From assembly GCA_030601885.1 (NCBI GenBank), contig JAUWAU010000008.1, forward strand, positions 163,550 through 227,549: a DNA stretch of 64,000 bases, written 5' to 3'. The translations under genes and the position numbers were made by a program. This document shows positions 25,410 through 34,396 of this stretch, one piece after another. Source of the DNA: Armatimonadota bacterium. GTDB taxonomy: Bacteria; Armatimonadota; Zipacnadia; JAUWAU01. Under the pieces are notes generated by a model. It was not told where the DNA came from and did not search any database. It worked only from the letters and a program-made list of their open reading frames with translations. Each line of letters opens with the position of its first letter. Position 1 is the stretch's first letter.

Positions 25410-27319
25410 CGATGAGGATCACCTCCCTCGAGCAACTCGAGGCCGTTGGTCGCGAAGGTCTGCAGTCTCTCTACCCCGGGCGAGTCAGAATCGCCGTCGG
25501 GGTCGGGAGCTGCGGACTGGCCTCCGGGGCAGGCGAGGTGCTGACGAGTACCGAGGAGGCGGTGCGGGTGCAAGGCCTCGATGCAGTGGTGCGTGGGACC
25601 GGATGCCTGGGCTTCTGCCAGCAGGAGCCGTTGGTGGACGTACTCGTACCCGGCAAAGGCCGGACGGTCTACCACGAGATGACGGCGGATCGGGCCGAGG
25701 AGCTCGTGGGCGTCGTCGCGCAGGGGGACGCGAAGGCGGACTGGGCACTGTGTCGCATGGTGGCGGAAGACTGGATCATCGACGGCAGTCAGCACCCGCT
25801 GGCATCAGGCGAGGCCGCTGAGCCAAACGGCATCCCTCTGTATCAGGATCTGCCCTTCTTCCAGAAACAGTGCAAGATCGTGCTCAGGAACTGCGGCTTC
25901 ATTGATCCCATGAGCATCGAGCAGTACATCGCCCGGGGGGGCTACCGCGCTGTGTACAAGGCGCTCACTGGAATGCAGCCCCAGCAGGTCATCGAGCAAG
26001 TCGCAGCGTCCGGGCTGCGCGGTCGTGGCGGCGCGGGATTCCCCACAGCACGCAAGTGGCAAGCGTGCCGCGAGGCGCCAGGCGAGGTCAAGTACCTGGT
26101 GTGCAACGCTGACGAGGGCGACCCCGGAGCATACATGGATCGCAGCATCCTTGAGGGCGATCCGCATAGCGTGCTCGAAGGCATGCTCATAGGCGCCTAC
26201 GCTATCGGCGCTCACAAAGGGTACCTATACGTGCGCGCCGAGTACCCGCTGGCAGTCCAGACGCTGGAGGCCGCCATCGATGCGGCCCGCGAGCACGGAC
26301 TGCTGGGGGATGACATCCTGGGCACCGGTTTCCACTTCGATGTGGAGCTGGTGCGCGGAGCGGGCGCCTTCGTGTGTGGCGAGGAGACGGCTCTGCTGGC
26401 CTCCATCGAGGGCACCGTGGGGGAGCCGCGACAGCGCCCTCCGTTCCCGGCACATAAGGGGCTGTGGGATCAGCCCACGAACATCAACAACGTGAAGTCC
26501 TGGGCCAACGTGCCCGTCGTCATATCGCGCGGCGCTGAATGGTTCGCAGCCATGGGCACTGAGCAGAGCAAAGGGACCATGGTGTTCTCCCTGGTGGGGA
26601 AGGTCACGAACACCGGGTTGGTGGAGGTGCCCATGGGCATCTCGCTGCAGGAACTCGTCTACGACATCGGCGGCGGCATCCTCGATGATAAGGAGTTCAA
26701 GGCCGTTCAGACCGGCGGGCCATCTGGCGGATGCATTCCGCAGGAGCTGATCCACCTGCCCGTGGACTATGAGCAGCTCACGGAAGCCGGCTCCATGATG
26801 GGCTCCGGCGGCATGGTAGTGATGGACGAGGATACCTGCATGGTGGACGTTGCCAGGTACTTCCTGACATTCACCAAGGACGAGTCGTGCGGCAAATGCA
26901 CCCCGTGCCGTGACGGCACCAAGCACATGCTTGACATCCTCACGCGCATCTGTGACGGCGAGGGGCGCGAGGGCGACGTCGAGCTGTTGGAGGACGTAGG
27001 GAAACTCACCAAGGAGGCCTCCCTGTGCGGCCTCGGCGGCACTGCGCCCAACCCCGTGCTGACCACCATCCGCTACTTCCGCGCTGAATACGACGCCCAT
27101 GTAGTGGACAAGAAGTGCCCGGCGGGAGTGTGCAAGGCGCTGATTCAGTACAGCATCAGCGCGGAGAAATGCACGGGCTGTGGGGTGTGCGACCAGCAGT
27201 GTCCCGAGCAATGCATAAGCGGCCAGGACAAAGACCCGCGGGTCATCGATCAGGACAAATGCATCCAGTGCGGCGTATGTCGCGACGTGTGTCGGTATGA
27301 CGCTGTCATTGTGCAGTAG
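25406..27319 (+). CDS. nuoF: NuoF/HoxF/HydB-like NADH-binding flavoprotein with ferredoxin tail
   Basis: 637 residues, the long form found in bifurcating enzymes. Domains: a thioredoxin-like N-terminus (residues about 1-120, with Cys36, 67 and 71), the NADH/FMN domain with GLRGRGGAGFPTARKW near 203 and ADEGDPGAYMDRSILEGDPH near 235, an ESCGKCTPCRDGTKHM cluster motif near 492, and a C-terminal 2x[4Fe-4S] ferredoxin domain (CTGCGVCDQQCP and CIQCGVCRDVC, about 588-635). In HydABC and NADH-dependent hydrogenases this protein binds NAD(H) and FMN. Its presence here gives the complex an NAD(P)H site. Confidence 0.94.
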   Translation: MTMRITSLEQLEAVGREGLQSLYPGRVRIAVGVGSCGLASGAGEVLTSTEEAVRVQGLDAVVRGTGCLGFCQQEPLVDVLVPGKGRTVYHEMTADRAEELVGVVAQGDAKADWALCRMVAEDWIIDGSQHPLASGEAAEPNGIPLYQDLPFFQKQCKIVLRNCGFIDPMSIEQYIARGGYRAVYKALTGMQPQQVIEQVAASGLRGRGGAGFPTARKWQACREAPGEVKYLVCNADEGDPGAYMDRSILEGDPHSVLEGMLIGAYAIGAHKGYLYVRAEYPLAVQTLEAAIDAAREHGLLGDDILGTGFHFDVELVRGAGAFVCGEETALLASIEGTVGEPRQRPPFPAHKGLWDQPTNINNVKSWANVPVVISRGAEWFAAMGTEQSKGTMVFSLVGKVTNTGLVEVPMGISLQELVYDIGGGILDDKEFKAVQTGGPSGGCIPQELIHLPVDYEQLTEAGSMMGSGGMVVMDEDTCMVDVARYFLTFTKDESCGKCTPCRDGTKHMLDILTRICDGEGREGDVELLEDVGKLTKEASLCGLGGTAPNPVLTTIRYFRAEYDAHVVDKKCPAGVCKALIQYSISAEKCTGCGVCDQQCPEQCISGQDKDPRVIDQDKCIQCGVCRDVCRYDAVIVQ

Positions 27320-27332
27320 GGGGTATTGACCC

Positions 27333-29096
27333 ATGATGACGCTTACCATCGACGGCAAGCAAGTGCAAGTCGAAGGCGGAGCCACGATACTTGATGCCGC
27401 CAAGGAGCTCGACATAGAGATACCGACGCTGTGCTACCACCCGGCCATTGAGCCGTACTCGGCGTGCCGTGTGTGCCTCGTGCAGATCATAGAGGGCGAT
27501 CGCTCGCGCCTGGCCGCGTCCTGCAGCTACCCGGCTGAGGAGGGCCTGGTGGTACGCACCGACTCGTCCGAGGTGCTCGAAGCCCGGAAGATGGTGGTGG
27601 AGCTGCTCCTGGCGCGGGCACCGAAGGCGGAGAAGGTCCGCGAGCTGGCCGCCGAGATGGGGGTCGAGAAGCCCAGGTTCCCCGTGGACGAGAAGGGCGA
27701 CGACTGCATCTTGTGCGGCCTGTGTGTCCGGGCGTGCGAAGAGGTCGTAGGAAAGAGCGTCGTTAACTTCATCAACCGCGGCGACGAGCGGGAAGTGACG
27801 ACGGCCTTCGGCGAGCCGTCGGAGGAGTGCATAACCTGCGGCGCGTGCGCGCTGGTGTGCCCAACCGAGTGCATCAAGATCGAGGAAGCCGACCAGATAC
27901 GCCACAGCGACATGCAGCTCGGGCCGCCAAAGGCGATCTATGTCCCCTTTGCCCAAGCAGTCCCCAACGTGCCGGTCATCGACACCGAGAGCTGCATCCA
28001 TTCACAGACGGAGCAGTGCAAGATCTGCGAGAAGTTCTGCGAGCCCGAAGCCATCACGTTCGACACCGAGGAGAAAGAGCGGGAGCTGGATGTCGGCGCT
28101 ATTATCCTCGCCACGGGTTATAAGCCCTTCGATCCGGCACGCGTGCCGCAATACGGCTACGGACGCCTACCGAACGTCATCAGCGGGCTCGAGTTTGAAA
28201 TCATGAGCAACGCCAGCGGGCCCACCGGCGGCAGCATCGTCCTTCAGGATGGCTCGTCCCCCAAGAGCGTCGGCATCCTCCACTGTGTGGGCAGCCGCGA
28301 CGAGAACAACAACCCGTACTGCTCGCGCGTCTGCTGCATGTACGCCATGAAGTTCGCGCACCTCGTGCGCGAGAAGCTGCACGACGCGCAGGTGTACGAG
28401 CTCTATATCGACGTGCGCGCCTTCGGCAAGGGCTATGAGGAGTTCTACCAGCGCGTGCTGAGTGAGGACGTGATCTTCATTCGGGGCAAGGGGGCCGAAG
28501 TGACCGAGGTGGCCGAGAAGCCAGAGGAAGAGGGCAAGCTCGTCATCAAGTGCGAGGACACGCTCCTTGCTGAGCTGCGGCGCCTCCCGGTGGACATGGT
28601 GATCCTGGCCGTCGGCCTCGAGCCGCAGGCGGATGCCGAGGACGTGGCGCACACCTTCTCGCTCTCTTGCACAGACGATGGCTTTTTCCTGGAACAGCAT
28701 CCGAAGCTGGCGCCCGTATCCACCAGTTCGGACGGGCTCATGATCGCCGGCGCGTGTCAGAGCCCGAAGGACATCCCCGACAGTGTGGCCCAGGGCGCGG
28801 CCGCGGCGGCCGAGGCTCTCTCGCTTATCGATGCCGGGCGTGTGGAGATCGAGCCCATTACGTCCGTGATCGACGAGGAGCTTTGCGCCGGCTGCAAGAC
28901 GTGCATCGAGCTGTGTCCGTACACGGCGATCGAATTCGACGAAGAAGAGAAGATTTCCAAGGTCACCGAAGTGCTGTGCAAGGGCTGCGGCACCTGCGTG
29001 GCTGCCTGCCCGTCAGGGGCGGCGCAGCAGAGGGGCTTCAGCGACAAGCAGATACTGGCCGAGCTGGAGGGCGCGCTGCTGGTCCAGGTCTCCTGA
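27333..29096 (+). CDS. Fusion of a NuoG/HoxU-like iron-sulfur domain with the HdrA C-terminal half
   Basis: 587 residues. Residues 1-~95 are a [2Fe-2S] plant-type ferredoxin domain (Cys34, 45, 48, 64); 120-180 hold two [4Fe-4S] motifs (Cys125/128/131/135 and Cys166/169/172/176). The His-Cys3 motif normally present in NuoG is not seen. From about residue 200 the sequence becomes HdrA: KAIYVPFAQAVPNVP, the second HdrA cluster CIHSQTEQCKICEKFC (221-236), GAIILATGYKPFDP, ILHCVGSRDENNNPYCSRVCCMYAMK, and two final [4Fe-4S] motifs near 517 and 549. It therefore continues exactly where the protein at 24105 stops. It probably bridges the NADH and Hdr modules. Confidence 0.92.
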   Translation: MMTLTIDGKQVQVEGGATILDAAKELDIEIPTLCYHPAIEPYSACRVCLVQIIEGDRSRLAASCSYPAEEGLVVRTDSSEVLEARKMVVELLLARAPKAEKVRELAAEMGVEKPRFPVDEKGDDCILCGLCVRACEEVVGKSVVNFINRGDEREVTTAFGEPSEECITCGACALVCPTECIKIEEADQIRHSDMQLGPPKAIYVPFAQAVPNVPVIDTESCIHSQTEQCKICEKFCEPEAITFDTEEKERELDVGAIILATGYKPFDPARVPQYGYGRLPNVISGLEFEIMSNASGPTGGSIVLQDGSSPKSVGILHCVGSRDENNNPYCSRVCCMYAMKFAHLVREKLHDAQVYELYIDVRAFGKGYEEFYQRVLSEDVIFIRGKGAEVTEVAEKPEEEGKLVIKCEDTLLAELRRLPVDMVILAVGLEPQADAEDVAHTFSLSCTDDGFFLEQHPKLAPVSTSSDGLMIAGACQSPKDIPDSVAQGAAAAAEALSLIDAGRVEIEPITSVIDEELCAGCKTCIELCPYTAIEFDEEEKISKVTEVLCKGCGTCVAACPSGAAQQRGFSDKQILAELEGALLVQVS

Positions 29097-29138
29097 ACAT
29101 GCCGCGCCCAATGATCACTGCCGAGGAGCGAATGGCAC

Positions 29139-29588
29139 ATGGCTGACGATGCTTTTGAGCCGCGCATAGTTGGGTTCCTGTGCCGCTGGTGTAGCTACCA
29201 GGGCGCTGATCTGGCAGGCGTCAGCAGAATGAAATACCCACCCAATGTCATCCCCATACGGGTGATGTGCAGCGGTCGGGTCGATCCCAGTTTTGTGCTG
29301 AAGGCGTTCGCCGACGGCGCGGACGGCGTGCTGATCTGCGGATGCCACCCGGGCGACTGCCACTACCAGAAAGGCAACTACAACGTCATGCGCCGAATTC
29401 CCCTCCTGCACGCGCTGCTGGATCAATTCGGCATCGACAGGGCCCGCGTCCGGCTGGAGTGGGTCTCAGCGTCTGAAGGAGCGCGGTTCGGCGAGGTCGT
29501 CTCGGAGATCACGGAGACGGTCCGGAGCCTCGGGCCGCTCAATTGGGCCAGGCAGGTCCACACGGAAGAGGAGGTCCTCGCACCGTGA
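29139..29588 (+). CDS. mvhD: MvhD-like hydrogenase/Hdr electron-transfer subunit
   Basis: 149 residues, family-typical. It carries the FLCRWCSYQGAD and VMCSGRVDPSFVLKAF motifs and the ICGCHPGDCHYQKGNYN motif, whose cysteines bind a [2Fe-2S] cluster. In methanogens MvhD connects the MvhAG hydrogenase to HdrA. Here it lies between the HdrA C half and the hydrogenase subunits, the same logic. The stop overlaps the GTG of the small-subunit gene. Its 3' end encodes a tail after the core domain. Confidence 0.95.
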   Translation: MADDAFEPRIVGFLCRWCSYQGADLAGVSRMKYPPNVIPIRVMCSGRVDPSFVLKAFADGADGVLICGCHPGDCHYQKGNYNVMRRIPLLHALLDQFGIDRARVRLEWVSASEGARFGEVVSEITETVRSLGPLNWARQVHTEEEVLAP

Positions 29589-30604
29589 GCAAGCCGAAAG
29601 TAGCGCTCTACTGGGCCGCGAGCTGCGGAGGATGCGAGATCGCCGTGCTCGAGATCGGACAGAAGATACTCGATCTGGCCGAGGCCGTCGATATCGTCTT
29701 CTGGCCCGTCGCGCTGGATTTCAAGTACAAGCACGTAGAGGCGATGCCGGACGAGAGCATCGACCTGTGTCTATTCAACGGCGCTATTCGGACGTCCGAG
29801 CAAGAGGAGATGGCCTGCCTGATGCGGGCCAAGTCCAAGGTGCTCGTCGCGTTTGGCGCGTGCGCGCAGTTGGGTGGCATCCCGGGCCTTGGCAACTTCC
29901 ACGACCGCCAGGAGATCTTCGACCGCGCCTACCTGGAGACCCCATCCACGGACAATCCTGATGGGACGATGCCTCAGACGCTCACCGAGACACCCGCCGG
30001 CAAGCTCGAGCTCCCGGTCTTCTTCAACACGGTGAAGACGCTCGCCCAGACTGTCGAGGTGGACTACTTCGTCCCCGGGTGCCCGCCGCACGCCGACAGG
30101 ATATGGGAGGTCCTGGAGGCCGTGCTCACCGGCGCGCTGCCGGCTCCCGGCTCGGTTGTAGGCGCCTTCGATAAGACGTGTTGCGACGAATGCGAGCGGG
30201 AGCGCAAGGAGAAAGAGATCGCGCGCATCTATCGCCCCCACCAGATCCACCCGGACCCGGAGCAGTGCCTGCTGGATCAGGGCATCATTTGCATGGGGCC
30301 GGCAACGCGGGGCGGCTGCGGCACGCAGTGCGTCAAGGCAAACATGCCCTGCCGCGGCTGCTACGGGCCACCCGCCAACGTCATGGACCAGGGCGCCAAG
30401 ATGCTGAGCGCCGTTGCCTCGGTGATTGACTCAGAGGATCCGGAGACCATCCAGGAAGTCATTGACCAGATAAAAGACCCCGCCGGCACGTTCTATCGGT
30501 TCGGACTTCCACATTCCCTGCTTCGCCGGCGCTATCGACCCGTTGACGAGTCTGGCGACACAACACCGGCATCCGAAGCCATTCGGGCGGCAGCGAAGAG
30601 ATAG
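29585..30604 (+). CDS. mvhG: [NiFe]-hydrogenase small subunit (MvhG-like)
   Basis: 339 residues. The proximal cluster ligands are in SCGGCE (Cys14, Cys17), FGACAQLGGIPG and VPGCPPH; further cysteines in CCDECERE, QCLLDQGIICMGP and RGGCGTQC...MPCRGC build two more clusters, as in MvhG-type small subunits. No Tat signal, so the enzyme is cytoplasmic, as expected for group 3. I use the GTG that overlaps the mvhD stop, with GGAGG upstream; an in-frame ATG at 29543 lies inside mvhD. Confidence 0.94.
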   Translation: MSKPKVALYWAASCGGCEIAVLEIGQKILDLAEAVDIVFWPVALDFKYKHVEAMPDESIDLCLFNGAIRTSEQEEMACLMRAKSKVLVAFGACAQLGGIPGLGNFHDRQEIFDRAYLETPSTDNPDGTMPQTLTETPAGKLELPVFFNTVKTLAQTVEVDYFVPGCPPHADRIWEVLEAVLTGALPAPGSVVGAFDKTCCDECERERKEKEIARIYRPHQIHPDPEQCLLDQGIICMGPATRGGCGTQCVKANMPCRGCYGPPANVMDQGAKMLSAVASVIDSEDPETIQEVIDQIKDPAGTFYRFGLPHSLLRRRYRPVDESGDTTPASEAIRAAAKR

Positions 30605-30653
30605 CAGGACCGGCAGTTACCGGTTCCTTTCAGATTGAGGAGGCCTTCGAGGA

Positions 30654-32123
30654 ATGGCCAAGACGCTGACAGTTGACCCCATCACTCGCCTTGAGGGGCA
30701 CGGCAAGATACAGATCTTTCTCAACGACGAGGGAGGGGTGCGCGACGCGTTCCTGCAAGTGCCGGAGCTGCGCGGATTCGAGAAGTTCTGCGAAGGCCGG
30801 CCCCTGGAGGAGCTCCCCCGCATCACGCCGCGCATCTGCGGCGTCTGCCCCGAGGCGCACCACATGGCATCGGCGAAGGCGGCGGACGCCTGCTACGGCG
30901 TCGATCCCCCCAGCGCCGCCAAGAAGCTCCGCGAGCTGCTCTACAGCGCCTTTTACGTGGGCGATCACGCGACGCACTTCTACATCCTCGCCGCACCGGA
31001 CTTCGTCGTCGGTCCGACGGCGGACCCGGCCGAGCGCAACATCCTGGGCCTCATCCAGAAGGTCGGCGTTGAGCTGGGCAAGCAGGTCATTGACGCCCGG
31101 CTGAGCTGCTATGAAGTGGTGAGAATACTCGGCGGCAAGGCGATTCACCCGGTGTGCGCCATCCCCGGTGGGATGAGCAAGGGGCTCAACGACGAGGAGC
31201 GGGCCCAAGTCCAAGAGATCGCCAATGGCGCGGTGGAGTTCGCCAACCTTTCGATTCAGATATTCAACGACGTCGTGCTGGGGAACAAGGGATACGTTGA
31301 CATCATCACCAGCGATGCCTTCAGGCACGAGACGCACTATATGGGCCTGGTGGATGAAAACAACCGCGTGAACTTCTACGAGGGGCAGCTCCGTGTAGTT
31401 GATCCTGCAGGCGCCGAGGTCGCGAGATTCCCGGTCAGCGAGTATCTGGATCACATCGCCGAGCACGTCGAACCATGGTCGTACATGAAGTTCCCGTTCC
31501 TCAAGCAGATCGGGTGGAAGGGCTTCGAAGACGGCAAGGACAGCGGCGTGTACCGCGTGGCGCCGCTGGCTCGCCTGAATGCGGCTGACGGCATGGCCAC
31601 GCCGCAGGCGCAGGCCGAGTATGACCGCATGTACGAGACCCTTGGTGGGAAGCCGGTGCACGCCACGCTGGCAATGCACTGGGCGCGCCTCATCGAGATG
31701 CTCTACGCCGCCGAGCGGCTGGTGGAGCTCGTCGAGGACGAAGAGATCACCAGCACAGAGATCCACACCATCCCGACCGAGACGCCTGGCGAGGGCGTCG
31801 GGGTTGTCGAGGCGCCTCGCGGCGTGCTGATCCATCACTACATCCCCGACGAGGAGGGCATGGTCGAGAAGGTCAACCTCATCGTTGGCACGGGACACAA
31901 TTACGCGCCCATTTGCATGTCCATCAAGCGAGCTGCAGAGAACCTCATCGTCCCCGGCAAAGAGGCAGACGAGGGCATCCTGAACATGATCGAGATGGCC
32001 TTCCGCGCGTACGATCCGTGCTTGGCGTGCGCGACCCACTCACTGCCAGGACAACTGCCCCTCGAGGTTGAGATCTGCGACAACGACGGGCGTGTGGTGC
32101 GAACGCTGACGAGGGGGCTATGA
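30654..32123 (+). CDS. mvhA: [NiFe]-hydrogenase large subunit (MvhA/HoxH-like, group 3)
   Basis: 489 residues. The nickel ligands are intact: L1 motif RICGVCPEAHH (Cys62, Cys65) and L2 motif DPCLACATH (Cys456, Cys459, His462). A tail of 27 residues follows His462, which the protease encoded next should remove after nickel insertion. The N-terminus VDPITRLEGHGKI is typical of the family. Genome context (Hdr, Mvh and Nuo-like genes) puts it near groups 3c/3d; which one needs a tree. The stop overlaps the protease start (ATGA). Confidence 0.95.
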   Translation: MAKTLTVDPITRLEGHGKIQIFLNDEGGVRDAFLQVPELRGFEKFCEGRPLEELPRITPRICGVCPEAHHMASAKAADACYGVDPPSAAKKLRELLYSAFYVGDHATHFYILAAPDFVVGPTADPAERNILGLIQKVGVELGKQVIDARLSCYEVVRILGGKAIHPVCAIPGGMSKGLNDEERAQVQEIANGAVEFANLSIQIFNDVVLGNKGYVDIITSDAFRHETHYMGLVDENNRVNFYEGQLRVVDPAGAEVARFPVSEYLDHIAEHVEPWSYMKFPFLKQIGWKGFEDGKDSGVYRVAPLARLNAADGMATPQAQAEYDRMYETLGGKPVHATLAMHWARLIEMLYAAERLVELVEDEEITSTEIHTIPTETPGEGVGVVEAPRGVLIHHYIPDEEGMVEKVNLIVGTGHNYAPICMSIKRAAENLIVPGKEADEGILNMIEMAFRAYDPCLACATHSLPGQLPLEVEICDNDGRVVRTLTRGL

Positions 32124-32680
32124 GGGCATTGGCCGCCGACGCACGGCCACGGGCGGGCTCGTCAACAGATGGGCAAACGGCTCCGTCCGGGCGGCTGCAT
32201 TCCGACGTTCTGATCCTCGGCCTGGGCAGCCCCATCATGTCAGACGACGCGGTTGGGCTGCATGTCGCTAGAGAACTGCGACGGCTTATCGGGCCGGAAG
32301 CGGCAGACGTTGACGAGGCGAGCACCACGGGGCTGCGCCTGCTCGACCTGATTCAGGGATACCGGAAGCTCATCGTCATCGACGCCACCCACACAGGCAA
32401 GGCTCCCCCAGGGACCTTGCATCACGTCCCCCTGAAGATGCGTCCGGGCACTCAGCGTTTGATGTGGCAGCACGGCATCGACTTCGCGACGACCCTCCGC
32501 CTCGGGAGACGCATCGGCATGCGCGTGCCGTGCGTCGTCGCTGTCTATGGGGTGGAGGTACGGGACCCCTACTGCTTCGGCGACGAGCTGTCTCCTGAGA
32601 TCAAAGATGCGGTCCCCTCGATTGCCCGCACCATCGCCCGAGAGGCGTTCCCGCACCTTGACGGCCGGGAAAAGGCGTAA
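32120..32680 (+). CDS. [NiFe]-hydrogenase maturation endopeptidase (HycI/HoxW family)
   Basis: 186 residues. It has the family pattern ILGLGSPIMSDDAVGLHVA with the nickel-sensing acidic residue, then DEASTTGLRLLDLIQGY and VIDATHTG. This protease cleaves the C-terminal tail of the large subunit after the conserved histidine once nickel is in place. Its gene overlaps mvhA by four bases. About 26 N-terminal residues precede the conserved core and may not be translated if a later start is used. Confidence 0.93.
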   Translation: MRALAADARPRAGSSTDGQTAPSGRLHSDVLILGLGSPIMSDDAVGLHVARELRRLIGPEAADVDEASTTGLRLLDLIQGYRKLIVIDATHTGKAPPGTLHHVPLKMRPGTQRLMWQHGIDFATTLRLGRRIGMRVPCVVAVYGVEVRDPYCFGDELSPEIKDAVPSIARTIAREAFPHLDGREKA

Positions 32681-32764
32681 GGGAAAAAGGAGACAACAGG
32701 ACAAATGCGGTGACGAGCCGCAGCCGTATCGTCTTTGGCCTCATCCCTGTGGTTGGAGCCGCGC

Positions 32765-33109
32765 ATGCATCACGAGCTCAGCATCGCCAAGAACATCCTG
32801 GACGGAGTGCTGAAAGAGGCGCAGTGCCACGGCGCGAAGCGCATCGTGGGCGTGAACGTCAACTTGGGTGCGCTCAAAGGCATCTCACCCGAGGCGCTGC
32901 AGCTTCACTTCCAGTGCATAACAGAGGGGACCCCGGCCGATGGGGCCGCCCTTCACATCCACCACATCGCCGCAGCGGCTCGCTGCGCCGAGTGCGGACA
33001 CGAGTTCCCCATTGAGCACATGATGGCCACGTGCGCCAAGTGTGATTCTCCTCGCATTGAAGTCACCTCCGGCCTTGAGCTTTTCGTGGATGCCATCGAC
33101 GTCGAGTGA
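32765..33109 (+). CDS. hypA: HypA, nickel-insertion protein
   Basis: 114 residues. It begins MHHELSIAKNILDG, a variant of the canonical MHELSI start with one extra His, and has the zinc motif CAECGHEF...CAKC near residues 77-98. HypA normally delivers nickel together with the GTPase HypB; no hypB is in this window. It follows the protease gene after 84 bases, so it is probably the last gene of the operon and apart from the divergent hypFCDE genes. Confidence 0.95.
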   Translation: MHHELSIAKNILDGVLKEAQCHGAKRIVGVNVNLGALKGISPEALQLHFQCITEGTPADGAALHIHHIAAAARCAECGHEFPIEHMMATCAKCDSPRIEVTSGLELFVDAIDVE

Positions 33110-33112
33110 CGC

Positions 33113-33141
33113 TTGACGGCGGCGTCGCGGACCGGTAGAAT
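33113..33141 (+). promoter_or_regulatory. Sigma70-type promoter of the M42 peptidase gene
   Basis: TTGACG at 33113-33118 and TAGAAT at 33136-33141, spaced 17 bases, 87 bases before the ATG. An imperfect GGCGGCG/CGCCGCC inverted repeat overlaps it. Confidence 0.6.
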
Positions 33142-33227
33142 GCCGCCGCGTGGCGCACACCACCCTTCTGTCGAACCGACGCCGCATCCTCACCTGCAGC
33201 CAAGCATCCCTGAAAGGGCGTTGACCG

Positions 33228-34346
33228 ATGAAAGAGGCGACCGTCGAGCTCCTGCGTGAGTTGACGGAGGCGAACGGTGTCCCCGGTTTCGAGGCCAACG
33301 TTGCCAAGATCGTCGAGCGAGAGCTGGCTCCATTCACCAATATCTCCCGCGATCATCTCGGCAGCATCATCTGCGAAAAGGATGGTCGCCGACGCGCCAA
33401 AGCCGCTATGGCGACGGCGCGCGGCAAGGGTGGCCCCAAGATCATGCTGGCCGGGCACCTGGACGAGATCGGCTTCATGGTGAACCTCGTTACCAAGGAG
33501 GGCTTCGTCAAGTTCAGCCCGCTCGGCGGCTGGTGGGATCAAGTGCTGCTCGGGCAGCGCGTGATCATCGAGGGTCGGAAGGGGTCGGTGATGGGCATCA
33601 TCGGCTGCAAGCCGCCGCATTTGCTCAAGCCGGAAGAGCGCAACAAGATACAGAGACGCGAGGGCATGTTCATTGACGTGGGCGCCAGGAACCGGAAGGA
33701 AGCGACGGACAAGTTCGGCATTCTGCCGGGCGATCCCATCGTGCCCTGGAGCCCATTCGGCCGCATGACGAACAAGCAGCTCCTCATGGGAAAGGCCTGG
33801 GACGACCGCGTCGGCGTCGGACTCTTCGTCGAGACCCTCAAGCAGCTCAAGGGCAAGACCCACGCGAACGTTGTCTTCGGCGTCGGCACCGCGCAGGAGG
33901 AGGTAGGACTCCGGGGCGCCCAGACCACCGCCCAGACTATCGAGCCGGACCTCGGCATCGTGCTCGAAACGGGCATTGCCGGCGATGTGCCCGGCATCAG
34001 CGACGAGGAGTCGCCCGTGAAACTGGGCGGCGGGGTGATGATATTGCTGCTCGAGAGGACGATGATTCCCGACGCCCGGTTCCGCGACTTCGCCATTGAC
34101 GTGTGCAAGAGGGAGAAGATACCGTACCAGGTGGCCATCATGGAGCGCGGCGGCACCGACGGGGGAAAGATCCACTTGCACGCGCGAGGCGTCCCTTGCC
34201 TCATCCTGGGCGTGCCCACACGCCACATTCATTCGCACACCGGCATCATCCACGTCCGGGACTTCGACAACACGGTCAAGCTCCTGCTCGCGCTCATCAA
34301 GCGCCTGAACGCCAACACTGTAGACAAGCTGCTTTCGCCGCCATAG
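33228..34346 (+). CDS. M42 family metalloaminopeptidase (FrvX-like)
   Basis: 372 residues. Zinc ligands are recognisable: the His in LAGHLDEIGFMV, the Asp in GKAWDDRVGVG, the catalytic Glu pair in AQEEVGLRGA, an Asp in the TGIAGDVPG loop and the last His in THRHIHSHTG-type sequence (here TRHIHSHTG). M42 enzymes form large tetrahedral aminopeptidases in the cytoplasm and remove N-terminal residues from peptides. It has its own promoter and is 40-50 bases upstream of the next gene. Confidence 0.93.
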   Translation: MKEATVELLRELTEANGVPGFEANVAKIVERELAPFTNISRDHLGSIICEKDGRRRAKAAMATARGKGGPKIMLAGHLDEIGFMVNLVTKEGFVKFSPLGGWWDQVLLGQRVIIEGRKGSVMGIIGCKPPHLLKPEERNKIQRREGMFIDVGARNRKEATDKFGILPGDPIVPWSPFGRMTNKQLLMGKAWDDRVGVGLFVETLKQLKGKTHANVVFGVGTAQEEVGLRGAQTTAQTIEPDLGIVLETGIAGDVPGISDEESPVKLGGGVMILLLERTMIPDARFRDFAIDVCKREKIPYQVAIMERGGTDGGKIHLHARGVPCLILGVPTRHIHSHTGIIHVRDFDNTVKLLLALIKRLNANTVDKLLSPP

Positions 34347-34396
34347 CGATGGAGGCTCCGGTCCGGCGTCGCAACGGTACTCAGGAGGTTCGTCTC

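Noticed and set aside
26225..27415. 396-residue antisense frame over nuoF
   Set aside because: Shadow of a real gene; no ribosome-binding site or domain pattern.
30630..32039. 469-residue antisense frame over the hydrogenase large subunit
   Set aside because: Composition is that of a codon-position shadow in GC-rich DNA; the sense strand has intact catalytic motifs.
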